From CAYUAI01 sp964442745 (lineage in GTDB: Bacteria > Pseudomonadota > Gammaproteobacteria > S012-40): a DNA stretch of 27,770 bases. A model generated the notes under the pieces. That model worked only from the letters and a program-made list of their open reading frames with translations. It was not told where the DNA came from and made no database searches. The stretch spans positions 1-27,770 of the forward strand of contig CAYUAI010000056.1 in the NCBI GenBank assembly GCA_964442745.1, given 5' to 3'. The translations under genes were made by a program, and so were the position numbers. Positions 1 through 7,645 of the stretch are shown piece by piece; the first letter of the stretch is position 1, and every line of letters starts with the position of its first letter.

Positions 1-1
1 C

Positions 2-173
2 AAGGCAAAAACCTCTAAAAAAGGTATCTATTTAATCCGGTCACGCCATAAGAAAATATAAATACGGCAAAAAACTCGATATTCATCAATTTAATCAAGT
101 CGTACGCTTAGCTTGGTTAGACAAATTTTATCAAACGGAGGAGCGACCAAATGATGAGACGGACAGAGGCTAA
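2..173 (+). pseudogene. 3' end of an upstream gene, apparently frameshifted
   Basis: From the left edge, frame 2 reads KAKTSKKGIYLIRSRHKK and then stops at 59-61. Frame 3 reads on from about position 54 (YKYGKKLDIHQFNQVV, then RLAWLDKFYQ) to a TAA at 171-173. The frame 3 stretch has no ATG, GTG or TTG of its own, so it cannot start there. The simplest reading is one C-terminal coding end, rich in Lys and Arg, with a one-base frameshift near 50-60. The break could be real or a sequencing error. I do not recognise the family. Alternatively, the upstream gene simply ends at 61 and the rest is non-coding. Confidence 0.3.
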
Positions 174-178
174 TTAAC

Positions 179-559
179 GTGGCAGAACAGACCATTGAAA
201 CGCGTTTGTTAAAACGTTTTATTGTGATGACAACGGATCAGAGTATGATTCATGAATTAAACAGGCTGCTCCATGAACCTTGGCAAATGCACATTGAAAC
301 AGAGTTGGACAGTCTAGGTGGTTGGCATGAGGTGCTGTTGTATCGATTTTTATTATTGGACCTGGATGAAGTCGAAGCCTATGATCCACTCGATGTCATG
401 CGCTTAATTCGCATGCAATATCAAATCAACCTGCCGGTATTTTGTTTTAATGGTGATGAGGCAATGCAACAAGACATGCGTTTATCGAGAGCGGATCGTT
501 TTTTCAGTCGCCATCAAATGTTAGCAATGCTGCCAAAATTTTTTGCACAATATACATGA
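179..559 (+). CDS. Degenerate response-regulator receiver-like protein
   Basis: A 126-residue protein starting at GTG, with an AGAGG ribosome site at 165-169. It has no signal peptide or membrane segment. The layout resembles a CheY-like receiver: an N-terminal beta strand (FIVMTTDQ), a central hydrophobic strand with LLLDLDEVEAYDP where the phosphoacceptor Asp would lie, a strand LPVFCFN, and near the C-terminus ADRFFSRHQML, which resembles the ADDFLTKP region of true receivers. The paired acidic residues after strand 1 and the conserved Lys are not convincing, so it may be a phosphorylation-independent receiver. No output domain is present. It could act as a stand-alone protein-interaction module. 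The receiver assignment is a fold-pattern inference, not a strong family match. Confidence 0.55.
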   Translation: MAEQTIETRLLKRFIVMTTDQSMIHELNRLLHEPWQMHIETELDSLGGWHEVLLYRFLLLDLDEVEAYDPLDVMRLIRMQYQINLPVFCFNGDEAMQQDMRLSRADRFFSRHQMLAMLPKFFAQYT

Positions 560-590
560 TCCCGATCGTTGCTCGTGTTCTGTGATTTTG

Positions 591-731
591 ATGAATGTCA
601 TGGCAGTTTTAGGTCACCGACTCTTTGTTATATCCGTGCTGAGTCTATCATGCTTAATTTCGCAGGCTACCGTACAAAGGGTTGATGAGAATATCAATAG
701 AAAAGATCAACTGATTGATCGAAAAACTTGA
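591..731 (+). CDS. Possible small exported peptide (weak)
   Basis: A 46-residue reading frame from ATG 591. Its hydrophobic N-terminus (MAVLGHRLFVISVLSLSCLI) is followed by a short polar tail rich in Asp, Asn and Lys, which resembles a signal sequence plus a tiny mature peptide. No good Shine-Dalgarno lies upstream of 591. A longer version could start at TTG 543, inside the end of the preceding gene. The frame overlaps a candidate promoter for the next gene. It may well be chance. Confidence 0.15.
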   Translation: MNVMAVLGHRLFVISVLSLSCLISQATVQRVDENINRKDQLIDRKT

Positions 732-757
732 ATTGTTTTTCCTAAATTTTCTACTAT
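728..757 (+). promoter_or_regulatory. Candidate sigma70 promoter for the YceI gene
   Basis: TTGAAT at 728-733 and TACTAT at 752-757 are separated by 18 bases, a fair match to the housekeeping consensus. This would give a leader of roughly 100 bases before the ATG at 869. An alternative -10 (TATATT, 776-781) lacks a matching -35. Confidence 0.3.
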
Positions 758-868
758 CTATGGAGAAAAACCTAGTATATTATTGGTCATGCTTTTGGTG
801 TCTCTCATGGGGCGATAAAAATGATGCCATGTGGAGAGCGATAATTGACCCTAATTTAAGGAAATAAT

Positions 869-1432
869 ATGAAGAAAATAGTTACCGTTTTTTTTGCTGC
901 TATTTTTGCCTCATCGGCATTTGCAGCAAGTTATGAGATCGATCCCACACACACGTATCCTACGTTCACCATTGATCATCTTGGATTTTCTCAAATGCAT
1001 GGACGCTTTAACAAAACCAGCGGAAAATTAGTCATGGATTTGGCAAAAGGTACCGGTTCTGTTGATATTACGATTGATGCAGCGTCCATTGATACAGCGT
1101 TTAAAAAACGTGATGATCACCTCAAGTCACCCGATTTTTTTAATGTTGTGGAATATCCCACGATTACGTTTAAGTCAACCTCAGTGAAATTCAGCGGCGA
1201 CAATAAGGCCGAAATGTTAGGGAAATTGACTATTATGGGTGTGACTAAAGAGGTGGTTTTAGATATAGAGCATATTCATTGTGGCAAGCATCCATTTAAT
1301 CCTAAAATAGAGGAAGTCTGTGGCTTCAATGCAACCACTGCGCTAAAACGCTCGGATTATGGGATGAAGTATAGTCTTCCTGCGATTGGCGATGATGTCA
1401 ATATAGCAATTAGTCTCGAAGCCACACGATAA
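869..1432 (+). CDS. YceI family periplasmic protein
   Basis: A 187-residue protein with a clear Sec signal peptide (MKKIVTVFFAAIFASSAFA, cleavage after residue 19-20). The mature part begins SYEIDPTHTYPTFTIDHLG, the typical opening of the YceI lipocalin-like family. Further family features are the stretch DDHLKSPDFFNVVEYPTITF, TIMGVTKEVVLDI and a conserved Gly-Phe-Asn before the final strands. Length matches the family (about 190). YceI proteins form an eight-stranded barrel that binds polyisoprenoid or amphiphilic lipids in the periplasm. The physiological ligand here cannot be read from sequence. A good AAGGAA ribosome site sits just before the ATG. It appears monocistronic. Confidence 0.93.
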   Translation: MKKIVTVFFAAIFASSAFAASYEIDPTHTYPTFTIDHLGFSQMHGRFNKTSGKLVMDLAKGTGSVDITIDAASIDTAFKKRDDHLKSPDFFNVVEYPTITFKSTSVKFSGDNKAEMLGKLTIMGVTKEVVLDIEHIHCGKHPFNPKIEEVCGFNATTALKRSDYGMKYSLPAIGDDVNIAISLEATR

Positions 1433-1948
1433 ATAATGTATGGATTGAGCGTGAAATGACCCAGTTATTTCTGAGTGAAGTTAGCTCAAATGGGGATATT
1501 TCATGCCCGATCTATTTTATTGGTCTCGCCTGCTTTCATATAGCTGATTGACTTTCAGTGCCGACCTATACTCGTTCTCCATCACAACGCTTTCGAAATA
1601 AAATCGATAATTTTATTTTTGCTATTGAGCTTTGGCCGCACGTTTGAGTGTTTTTTAAACTTCTACTGTCGTTGATCAGGATTCCTGATGCCCCGTTTTT
1701 CTCGGTTCGCCGCCTATAATTTAGACAAAACCCAAGGTTTAGATTGATCTGCTGCTCGGCCTCCTACCATGTAGTTTTTCTCTTGAAAATAATGCATAGG
1801 GTTTTTTATGCTTTTACGGTATACTTTGCCACCGAAAACTGATTTGTCTCAAAGGCTTCAGTGCTTGCGGGGAATATTATTTCTGGGTGAGATACTGTTT
1901 TCAAGTCAGGTATTACTAAGCGTATAATTAACCATTGGAGCTGTGAAA
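1433..1948. other. Long non-coding gap upstream of glyA
   Basis: About 515 bases with no convincing reading frame. It holds an AT-rich inverted repeat at 1596-1618 (AAATAAAAT, 5-base loop, ATTTTATTT) and a short one at 1675-1689 (ATCAGG, ATT, CCTGAT). A good -10 hexamer TATACT lies at 1820-1825, but it lacks a well-spaced -35 box. I see no tRNA, no recognisable riboswitch and no transposase remnant. Confidence 0.5.
1596..1618. repeat. AT-rich inverted repeat
   Basis: A perfect 9-bp stem around a 5-base loop, followed by TTT on the plus strand. It lies 160 bases after the YceI gene, so it could be a weak terminator, but the stem lacks GC pairs. It could equally be an AT-rich structural element. 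Confidence 0.35.
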
Positions 1949-3205
1949 ATGTTTTCAAAATCAATGAAAATAGCTGAATTTGATCCTGAACTCAATGATG
2001 CAATAGATAATGAGGCGCGGCGACAAGAAGAACATATCGAACTGATTGCTTCGGAAAACTATGCCAGTCCGCGGGTGCTTGAAGCTCAAGGTTCGCTATT
2101 GACCAACAAATATGCGGAAGGCTATCCTGGCAAGCGTTATTACGGTGGTTGTGAATATGTAGACATTGCGGAAAAACTGGCCATTGATCGAGTGAAAAAA
2201 TTGTTTGCGGCGGATTACGCAAATGTGCAGCCGCACTCAGGATCACAGGCAAATGCTGCCGTCTATTTAGCTTTATTACAGCCAGGAGACACTATTTTAG
2301 GGATGAGTTTAGCGCATGGCGGGCATCTGACTCACGGCGCGAAAGTTAATTTTTCTGGTAAATTATTTAATGCCGTGCAGTATGGTTTAGACGACGCAAT
2401 GGGGGAAATTGACTACCAGCAAGTTGAGTCATTAGCATTAACACATAAGCCTAAAATGATTATTGCGGGTTTTAGTGCGTATTCGCGGGTGGTTGATTGG
2501 CAGCGTTTTCGTGATATTGCCGATCAAGTGGGAGCATATTTAATGGTCGATATGGCGCATGTAGCGGGTTTAGTGGCGGCGGGTATTTATCCGAGTCCGG
2601 TTGCCATTGCGGATGTGACCACGAGTACCACGCATAAAACATTGCGCGGGCCGCGTGGTGGAATTATTTTGGCCAAAGCCAATCCCGAACTTGAAAAAAA
2701 ACTTAATTCTCTGGTTTTTCCCGGTACCCAAGGGGGACCGCTAATGCATGTCATTGCGGCCAAAGCCGTCGCGTTTAAAGAAGCTTTATTGCCTGAGTTT
2801 GCAACATACCAAACCCAAGTGGTGAAAAACGCCCGTGCGATGGCAGCACGTTTGATGGAATTTGGTTTTAAAGTGGTTTCTGATGGGACTGACAATCATT
2901 TATTTCTTATCGACTTGCAAGCTAAAGATTTGACGGGCAAGCAGGCAGAAGAAGCGCTGGGTAAAGCCAACATTACAGTGAATAAAAACGCGGTGCCAAA
3001 TGATCCTCAATCACCGTTTATTACCAGTGGGTTGCGTATTGGGACACCCGCCGCGACAACGCGAGGTTTTAAAGAGAAAGAAATGCGTGACTTGGCATTA
3101 TGGATCTGTGAAATCCTTGATAATGTCGGCAATGCAGAGGTGACAAGCAAGATCCAGAAAAATGTGAAAGACGTATGTAAATTATTTCCCGTTTATGAGC
3201 GTTAG
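1949..3205 (+). CDS. glyA: Serine hydroxymethyltransferase
   Basis: Cytosolic PLP enzyme that converts serine and tetrahydrofolate to glycine and 5,10-methylene-tetrahydrofolate, the main source of one-carbon units. It gives a 418-residue protein from ATG 1949, close to the 417 residues of the E. coli enzyme. The GGAG at 1937-1940 is spaced correctly for this ATG and is too close to the upstream GTG at 1943. Family landmarks are EEHIELIASENYASP near the N-terminus, NKYAEGYPGKRYYGGCE, VQPHSGSQANAAVY, the PLP segment STTHKTLRGPRGG with K230 as Schiff-base lysine, and GLRIGTPAATTRG near the C-terminus. All key motifs are intact. nrdR follows after 44 bases, so the two probably share a transcript. 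Confidence 0.98.
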   Translation: MFSKSMKIAEFDPELNDAIDNEARRQEEHIELIASENYASPRVLEAQGSLLTNKYAEGYPGKRYYGGCEYVDIAEKLAIDRVKKLFAADYANVQPHSGSQANAAVYLALLQPGDTILGMSLAHGGHLTHGAKVNFSGKLFNAVQYGLDDAMGEIDYQQVESLALTHKPKMIIAGFSAYSRVVDWQRFRDIADQVGAYLMVDMAHVAGLVAAGIYPSPVAIADVTTSTTHKTLRGPRGGIILAKANPELEKKLNSLVFPGTQGGPLMHVIAAKAVAFKEALLPEFATYQTQVVKNARAMAARLMEFGFKVVSDGTDNHLFLIDLQAKDLTGKQAEEALGKANITVNKNAVPNDPQSPFITSGLRIGTPAATTRGFKEKEMRDLALWICEILDNVGNAEVTSKIQKNVKDVCKLFPVYER

Positions 3206-3249
3206 TTGCTACGTTTTTTAGTCGAAAATTCATTGAGGGGTTTGATTGG

Positions 3250-3753
3250 ATGCGTTGCCCTTTTTGCAGTGCGCAAGAAACGAAAGTGATTGATTCACGA
3301 TTGGCCAATGATGGCTATACGGTGCGCCGACGCCGAGAATGTTTACAATGCGCTGCACGTTTTACTACTTTTGAATCGGCTGAGTTAGTATTGCCCCGCA
3401 TCATCAAAGGGGGTGGGCACCGTGAACAATTTGATGAGCTAAAAATGCGTGCGGGCATGATGCGAGCGTTAGAAAAGCGGCCAGTGCCCATGGAAGGTGT
3501 GGAGGCCGCCATTCAAAATATCATTCGACGTCTCCGAAGTTATAATGAGCGGGAAATTTTATCGGGGCGTATCGGCGAATGGGTGATGGATGAATTGCGT
3601 AATTTGGACGAAGTGGCTTATGTGCGATTTGCTTCGGTCTATCGAAGTTTTCAGGATGTTGATGCGTTTCGTGAAGAAATTGAACGATTGGAAAAAGAAC
3701 TTACCGCCGAAGAAAAGCGGCAGCAAACATCATTGTTGCCAGAAGATAAATGA
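3250..3753 (+). CDS. nrdR: Ribonucleotide reductase transcriptional repressor NrdR
   Basis: Represses ribonucleotide reductase operons by binding NrdR boxes in response to ATP/dATP. The zinc ribbon is visible as C3-x2-C6 and C31-x2-C34 (MRCPFC and CLQC), with the RRRREC segment between. The ATP-cone domain follows (LVLPRIIKGGGHREQFD, then EILSGRIGEWVMDEL), and VAYVRFASVYRSFQDVDAF closes the domain. Length 167 is slightly above the usual 150-160 because of a charged C-terminal tail. A GAGGGG ribosome site precedes the ATG. In related bacteria ribD usually follows nrdR; here ribE follows directly. Confidence 0.97.
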   Translation: MRCPFCSAQETKVIDSRLANDGYTVRRRRECLQCAARFTTFESAELVLPRIIKGGGHREQFDELKMRAGMMRALEKRPVPMEGVEAAIQNIIRRLRSYNEREILSGRIGEWVMDELRNLDEVAYVRFASVYRSFQDVDAFREEIERLEKELTAEEKRQQTSLLPEDK

Positions 3754-3786
3754 TAACAATCTATTCCTTAGCAAATATTGTCAGAC

Positions 3787-4452
3787 ATGTTTACTGGTTT
3801 AATACAAGATGTTGGAGAAATTGTTGCCCTTGACAGGCATGGTGAAGATGTTCGCTTGAACGTCAAGACATTTAATTTGCCACTGGTCGAAATTAATTTG
3901 GGCGATAGTATTGCCGTTAATGGGGTTTGTTTGACGGTTAGCCAAAAAACATCGGAGAGTTTTTTGGCAGATGTTTCTATTGAGACAATGCAGTGCACTA
4001 ATTTTTCACAGTTGACAGTCGCCGATAAAGTCAATTTGGAAAAATCATTGACCTTATCGACGGCGATTGGGGGGCATCTGGTCAGCGGGCACGTTGATGG
4101 TGTTGCTCGTGTTTTGTCGATTAAAGACGATGGTTGCTCAAAAAAAATAACCATATACTCGCCCAATGAATTAATGAGATACATTGCTAAAAAAGGATCT
4201 ATTTGTATTGATGGTATTAGCCTAACGGTTAACGAGGTGGATCAGCAAAATTTTCAAGTAAATATTGTGCCTCATACCATGCAGGCAACCACCGTAGCGA
4301 GTTATGCTATTGGTCGTGACGTTAATCTGGAAGTGGATATGATTGCCCGTTATGTTGAGCGATTGTTATTAGTTGCAGATAGCCCCGCTCGTTCATCATC
4401 GAATATTACCCCTGAGTTATTAGCTGAACATGGGTTTTTTAATTCAAGGTAG
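3787..4452 (+). CDS. ribE: Riboflavin synthase alpha subunit
   Basis: Dismutates two molecules of 6,7-dimethyl-8-ribityllumazine into riboflavin and the pyrimidinedione. The canonical N-terminus MFTGLIQDVGEI sets the start at ATG 3787 rather than the in-frame TTG nine bases earlier. The two lumazine-binding repeats are visible. Repeat 1 has GDSIAVNGVCLTV and GGHLVSGHVDGV; repeat 2 has KGSICIDGISLTVNEV and later EVDMIARYVERLL. Length 221 is slightly over the usual 213 because of a C-terminal tail. The Shine-Dalgarno is weak. It starts 33 bases after nrdR and ends 9 bases before the DHBP synthase gene, so translation may be coupled. The symbol ribE follows one naming scheme; E. coli calls this gene ribC. 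Confidence 0.96.
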   Translation: MFTGLIQDVGEIVALDRHGEDVRLNVKTFNLPLVEINLGDSIAVNGVCLTVSQKTSESFLADVSIETMQCTNFSQLTVADKVNLEKSLTLSTAIGGHLVSGHVDGVARVLSIKDDGCSKKITIYSPNELMRYIAKKGSICIDGISLTVNEVDQQNFQVNIVPHTMQATTVASYAIGRDVNLEVDMIARYVERLLLVADSPARSSSNITPELLAEHGFFNSR

Positions 4453-4461
4453 AGTTTCTGT

Positions 4462-5574
4462 ATGTCTTTAAGTCCCATTAATGAGATCATTGAAGATCTC
4501 CGTCAAGGTAAAATGATTATCCTCATGGATGATGAGGATCGTGAAAATGAAGGTGATTTAATCATGGCCGCTGAATGGGTGCGGCCAGAAGATATTAATT
4601 TTATGGCACGTTATGGGCGTGGTTTGATTTGTTTAACGTTAACCCGTGAGCGATGCCAAAAGCTTCAGTTGCCATTGATGGTTAACGAAACCAGTGATCA
4701 ACACGGCACTAATTTTACGGTTTCCATTGAAGCGGCGCAGGGTGTGACAACAGGTATTTCGGCGGCGGATCGGGCGATGACAGTGCGGGCCGCGGTAGCC
4801 ACGAATGCGCAACCCAACGATTTGGTGCAACCTGGCCATATTTTTCCGGTGATGGCCCAATCTGGCGGGGTGCTCACTCGGGCAGGTCATACCGAAGCCG
4901 GTTGTGATTTAACACATTTAGCTGGCTTGGAACCGGCGGCGGTGATCGTTGAAATACTCAACGAAGATGGTTCCATGGCACGCCGCCCTGATTTAGAGGT
5001 TTTTGCGAAAAAACATGATTTGAAAATGGGAACGATCGCTGACCTGATTGATTATAGGGTAACTAACGAAAAAACCGTGGAGCGGGTAGCACAATGTTAT
5101 TTTCCGACTGAATATGGTGACTTTCAGCTCTATGCTTTTCGAGATACCATTGAAGATATTATTCATTTTGCGCTAGTCAAGGGGCAACTCCAGACTGACC
5201 AGGCCACCTTAGTGCGGGTTCATGTGACAGATGATATTGCGGATATGATGGAAGTGCATCGACAAGGTTTTCCATTTCCTTTAGGCAAAGCGGCTAAAGT
5301 GATTGGTGAACAAGAGGCCGGTGTGATTGTGATCCTACGCAAGCAAGCGTCTTCACGAGATATTATAAGAAGAATTAGGCAGTTTCAATTAGAAGACGAA
5401 AAAAATGTTAATTTATTACCTGAATTAGCGACTGATTTGAGAACCTATGGGGTTGGCGCACAAATTTTATGTGACTTAGGATTGAAGCATTTGCGGGTGA
5501 TCGGTGCGCCCAAAAAAATGCATGCATTAGCAGGCTTTGGCTTGGAAGTGACCGAATATGTCGCTGTTGATTAA
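4462..5574 (+). CDS. ribB: 3,4-dihydroxy-2-butanone-4-phosphate synthase with degenerate GTP cyclohydrolase II-like domain (RibBX type)
   Basis: A 370-residue two-domain protein. Residues 1 to about 200 are a complete RibB domain that converts ribulose 5-phosphate to dihydroxybutanone phosphate: MILMDDEDRENEGDLIMAAE holds the acidic metal site, HGTNFTVSIEA follows, and HTEAGCDLTHLAGL closes the active site. Residues from about 210 align with GTP cyclohydrolase II (YGDFQLYAFRDT). The zinc cysteines are missing, however: VRVHVTDDIADMMEVHRQGF stands where active enzymes carry C-x10-C-x-C. The catalytic Tyr/Arg region reads VIVILRKQASSRD. The second domain is therefore very unlikely to have GTP cyclohydrolase activity, as in the RibBX proteins described in other proteobacteria. 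A separate ribA is needed elsewhere in the genome. Confidence 0.94.
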   Translation: MSLSPINEIIEDLRQGKMIILMDDEDRENEGDLIMAAEWVRPEDINFMARYGRGLICLTLTRERCQKLQLPLMVNETSDQHGTNFTVSIEAAQGVTTGISAADRAMTVRAAVATNAQPNDLVQPGHIFPVMAQSGGVLTRAGHTEAGCDLTHLAGLEPAAVIVEILNEDGSMARRPDLEVFAKKHDLKMGTIADLIDYRVTNEKTVERVAQCYFPTEYGDFQLYAFRDTIEDIIHFALVKGQLQTDQATLVRVHVTDDIADMMEVHRQGFPFPLGKAAKVIGEQEAGVIVILRKQASSRDIIRRIRQFQLEDEKNVNLLPELATDLRTYGVGAQILCDLGLKHLRVIGAPKKMHALAGFGLEVTEYVAVD

Positions 5575-5614
5575 GATGATTTGCAAGAAATCATATTTTT
5601 TAGGTTGATGACTG

Positions 5615-6091
5615 ATGACGATGTATCGAGCGATCGAAGGCGATTTAGTGGTAAACAATGCAAAATTTGGTATTGCACTGAGTCGATTTAATGCTTTTAT
5701 TGGTGAAAATTTATTAAATGGGGCGATTGATACTTTGCGGCGTCACGGCGCTAACGAAGCAGAAATTGATGTCGTACGGATTCCAGGGGCGTTTGAATTA
5801 CCCTTAGTTGTGCAGCGTATGGCCGCCACTAAAAAATATGATGCTATTGTTGCCTTGGGTGCTGTCATTCGTGGGGGGACGCCGCACTTTGATTATGTAG
5901 CGGGGGAAGCTGTCAAAGGGATTTCCAACGTCATGCTGCAATACGATGTGCCGGTCACATTTGGTATTTTAACGGTTGATACCATTGAGCAAGCCATTGA
6001 GCGGGCGGGAACTAAAGCCGGCAATAAAGGGGCGGATGCGGCGCTTTCCGCGATTGAAATGATCAATGTATTACGCCAAATTCGTATTTAA
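5615..6091 (+). CDS. ribH: 6,7-dimethyl-8-ribityllumazine synthase
   Basis: Condenses 5-amino-6-ribitylamino-uracil with 3,4-dihydroxy-2-butanone 4-phosphate to form the lumazine that RibE uses. At 158 residues it matches the family. Visible motifs are FGIALSRFNAFIGENLL (substrate-binding Phe after the first strand), VRIPGAFELPLV, and GAVIRGGTPHFDYVAGE with the catalytic His. GILTVDTIEQAIERAGTKAGNKG lies near the C-terminus. The start ATG at 5615 has AGG at 5602-5604; ATG 5621 is an alternative that would lose two residues. It follows ribB by 40 bases and precedes nusB by 36, within one operon. Confidence 0.97.
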   Translation: MTMYRAIEGDLVVNNAKFGIALSRFNAFIGENLLNGAIDTLRRHGANEAEIDVVRIPGAFELPLVVQRMAATKKYDAIVALGAVIRGGTPHFDYVAGEAVKGISNVMLQYDVPVTFGILTVDTIEQAIERAGTKAGNKGADAALSAIEMINVLRQIRI

Positions 6092-6127
6092 ACTCCGCAC
6101 TCGATTGTTTTTCATAGGTATCTAAAC

Positions 6128-6559
6128 ATGTCACATGCAAGAAGGCGAGCGCGCCAAGCCTTAATCCAAGCCTTGTACCAATGGCAAATGACGGGGCAGG
6201 ACGTTGATGAAATTGACGCACAGTTTAGCGAAGAACATCAAGGGTCAAAGACCGATATCCCTTATTTTAAAGACTCGCTCCAACAAATCATTTATCAAGT
6301 GGTGGTGTTGGATGAAATGATTGTTCCTTTTATCGATCGAGATATTTTAACGCTTGATCCCGTCGAACGTGCCATCTTACGACTGGGGTGTTATGAGCTA
6401 TGGCAGCGCTTGGATTTGCCCTATCGCATCGTCATTAATGAATCGATCGACTTAGCAAAACGCTTTGGTGCTGATCAAAGTCATCGCTATATCAACGGTG
6501 TGATGGACAAGTTAGCCAAAAAATATCGGCAAGCTGAAGTGCTAAACAAGCCAAGTTAA
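6128..6559 (+). CDS. nusB: Transcription antitermination protein NusB
   Basis: Binds boxA RNA with NusE (ribosomal protein S10) in antitermination of rRNA operons. A 143-residue all-helical protein with the family opening ARRRARQALIQALYQWQMTG, DILTLDPVERAILRLGCYEL in the middle, and PYRIVINESIDLAKRFGADQ with HRYINGVMDKLAK at the end. The basic N-terminal Arg cluster is the RNA-binding surface. Its position between ribH and thiL is the classic gammaproteobacterial arrangement. Confidence 0.97.
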   Translation: MSHARRRARQALIQALYQWQMTGQDVDEIDAQFSEEHQGSKTDIPYFKDSLQQIIYQVVVLDEMIVPFIDRDILTLDPVERAILRLGCYELWQRLDLPYRIVINESIDLAKRFGADQSHRYINGVMDKLAKKYRQAEVLNKPS

Positions 6560-6593
6560 TTATAAACAAATTGTTGTTAAGGACACGTACATT

Positions 6594-7565
6594 GTGTCGG
6601 AATTTTCAATCATTAATAAATATTTTACGGAATCAACAAAAGCGCGAGCTGATATTGTGTTAGGTATTGGTGATGATTGTGCTATTTTTCGACCTTGTGC
6701 TGATTTTGAATATCTGATCTCGGTGGATGCCTTTTTAGAAAAGGTTCATTTCCCATCTTGCACCTCTCCCGAGGATGTCGGTTATAAAGCACTTGCGGTG
6801 AGCTTGAGTGATGTGGCGGCGATGGGGGGGGATCCTATTTGGGTAACCATGGCTTTGGCAATGCCGCAGCAGAATGAGGCTTGGTTGGCGGGTTTTTCGC
6901 AGGCATTTGTTGAGCTGGCGGAAGACTATAACGTTCAATTAATTGGCGGTGACACGACCCGGGGTCCACTCGGGGTGGTGGTGCAAATTGCCGGTCAGGT
7001 TCCTGTCGGCAGGGCGATAACGCGTTGTGGCGCAAGCCCAGGTGATATCATTTATGTGACAGGAGTGATCGGTGAGGCGGGTTTAGGGCTGAAAATAATA
7101 AACAATGAAGTGAGCGTAGAAAACGAATGGTCACAAGCTTTGCTCCGTCGACTAAATCGGCCAGAACCAAGGGTTCGGCTCGGTAGCGCATTGCGCGGTG
7201 TAGCGAGCGCGGCTATCGATATCTCAGATGGCTTGTTGCAAGATCTTCAGCATATTTTAGACAAGAGTCATGTCGGTGCCATTATTCACGTTCATCAGAT
7301 TCCTATTTCCATTCATTATCAAAATATTCTGGATACTTTAGGTGGTTGGCAGGTGCCATTATCGAGTGGTGATGACTATGAGCTGTGTTTCACCATACCA
7401 CCTGAAAATCAATGGGAAATTGAGTCACTGGCGGTAAAGGCGGGGTGTGCTTTAACGCGAATTGGGGAAATTACCCGTGAGCGGAATTTAGTCTGTTTGT
7501 CTAGTGAGGGTCAGGTACTGCCGATGACAAAATCAGGTTTTGATCATTTTCAAACCAAAAATTAG
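6594..7565 (+). CDS. thiL: Thiamine-monophosphate kinase
   Basis: Phosphorylates thiamine monophosphate to the active cofactor thiamine pyrophosphate using ATP. A 323-residue protein of the AIR-synthase-like (PurM) superfamily. Family features are VLGIGDDCAIFRP near residue 25 (metal and substrate Asp pair), ISVDAFLEKVHF, GYKALAVSLSDVAAMGGDP, VQLIGGDTTRGPL, AIDISDGLLQDLQHIL and LSSGDDYELCF. All Asp clusters that bind magnesium appear intact. It starts with GTG, 10 bases after AAGGA at 6579-6583. pgpA, which often follows thiL in gammaproteobacteria, is absent; a protease gene comes next. Confidence 0.97.
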   Translation: MSEFSIINKYFTESTKARADIVLGIGDDCAIFRPCADFEYLISVDAFLEKVHFPSCTSPEDVGYKALAVSLSDVAAMGGDPIWVTMALAMPQQNEAWLAGFSQAFVELAEDYNVQLIGGDTTRGPLGVVVQIAGQVPVGRAITRCGASPGDIIYVTGVIGEAGLGLKIINNEVSVENEWSQALLRRLNRPEPRVRLGSALRGVASAAIDISDGLLQDLQHILDKSHVGAIIHVHQIPISIHYQNILDTLGGWQVPLSSGDDYELCFTIPPENQWEIESLAVKAGCALTRIGEITRERNLVCLSSEGQVLPMTKSGFDHFQTKN

Positions 7566-7645
7566 CTTGTTGTTTTCTTTGATGTTGATGGGAGGCGCAA
7601 AGAAGGCGTTTGCTATCGTGTGCTGCGTTACATGAGGGAGTGGTT

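Noticed and set aside
1433..1948. Riboswitch upstream of glyA
   Set aside because: I could not find the conserved core of a glycine, THF or other known riboswitch; only short AT-rich stems are seen.
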